Part shown: one piece after another, positions 63,939-64,000 of the stretch | How positions within the stretch are numbered: position 1 is the first letter of the stretch | How the letters are laid out: every line of letters starts with the position of its first letter | NCBI GenBank assembly: GCA_020633675.1 | Contig: JACKDE010000001.1 | Location: 310,001 to 374,000, forward strand | Reading direction: 5' to 3' | DNA from: Deferribacteres bacterium | GTDB lineage: Bacteria; Zhuqueibacterota; Zhuqueibacteria; Zhuqueibacterales; Geothermadaptataceae | DNA: 64,000 bases | Translations under genes and position numbers: made by a program | The notes under the pieces: model-generated | Database searches by the model: none | Seen by the model: only the letters and a program-made list of their open reading frames with translations | What the model was told of the DNA's origin: nothing

Positions 63939-64000
63939 GTTTTGCTTCTCCTTGTTTTTGAGATGTGAAACAAAAAAGCCTTTGCCTCTGCGGGAGTGAA

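Noticed and set aside
1..64000. tRNA, rRNA, CRISPR, insertion sequence or phage genes
   Set aside because: Looked for cloverleaf-like, repeat-spacer and transposase/integrase signatures; none was seen.

Overview
The window looks like a chromosomal segment of a Gram-negative bacterium of the FCB superphylum, most like Calditrichota/KSB1/Ignavibacteria-type lineages. The basis is: type IX secretion C-terminal sorting domains of the YPNPFNP...TTIRY kind, a PorV/PorQ-type barrel, two matches to the Bacteroidota-style promoter TTG-N20-TAnnTTTG, and many secreted hydrolases with signal peptides. No rRNA, tRNA, CRISPR array, transposase, integrase or phage gene was seen, so the lineage remains an inference.

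Layout. 1-12.6 kb: a partial arylsulfotransferase-like protein with a sorting domain, an M28 peptidase, a beta-lactamase-fold hydrolase, a two-gene surface operon (DUF11 protein, then a PorV barrel fused to two OmpA domains), an M55 peptidase, and an overlapping pair (small membrane protein and SRPBCC protein). 12.9-22 kb: two amidases unlinked to gatB/gatC, an SH3-like membrane protein, a giant ThuA-HEAT protein, a 50-residue membrane peptide and a TspO-like protein. 22-31.6 kb: a minus-strand operon (cupredoxin protein, outer-membrane barrel, histidine kinase, NtrC-type regulator, HipA-like kinase), divergent from Rieske and cytochrome b/di-haem c genes that form a menaquinol oxidising complex, followed by a class A beta-lactamase-like hydrolase.

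31.7-52 kb: a second two-component pair whose kinase carries an FG-GAP/ASPIC-UnbV ectodomain; a GNAT acetyltransferase, a SPOR protein, an LVIVD surface protein, small ORFs, an ankyrin protein, an SQR-like flavoprotein, a GH37 trehalase, an ATP-grasp enzyme with yggX, a CHAT-TPR protein with an ECF sigma factor, a coiled-coil protein and a WYL regulator.

52-64 kb: the most unusual part. One ABC ATPase is followed by nine divergent paralogous half-size ABC-2-like permeases (about 209-233 residues each). They share an N-terminal MWxIIKxExxYN-like start, a loop of the form EKRxRxxxxLPLP, and a C-terminal tail of the form (K/R)(K/R)xS(Y/F)L. Two tiny membrane proteins, an isoprenylcysteine-methyltransferase-like enzyme and a YIP1 protein are interspersed. 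A WYL regulator lies at the distal end and a NatA/NatB-type ABC system at the proximal end. All are on the minus strand with short gaps or overlaps, so they probably form one or two transcription units acting at the inner membrane.
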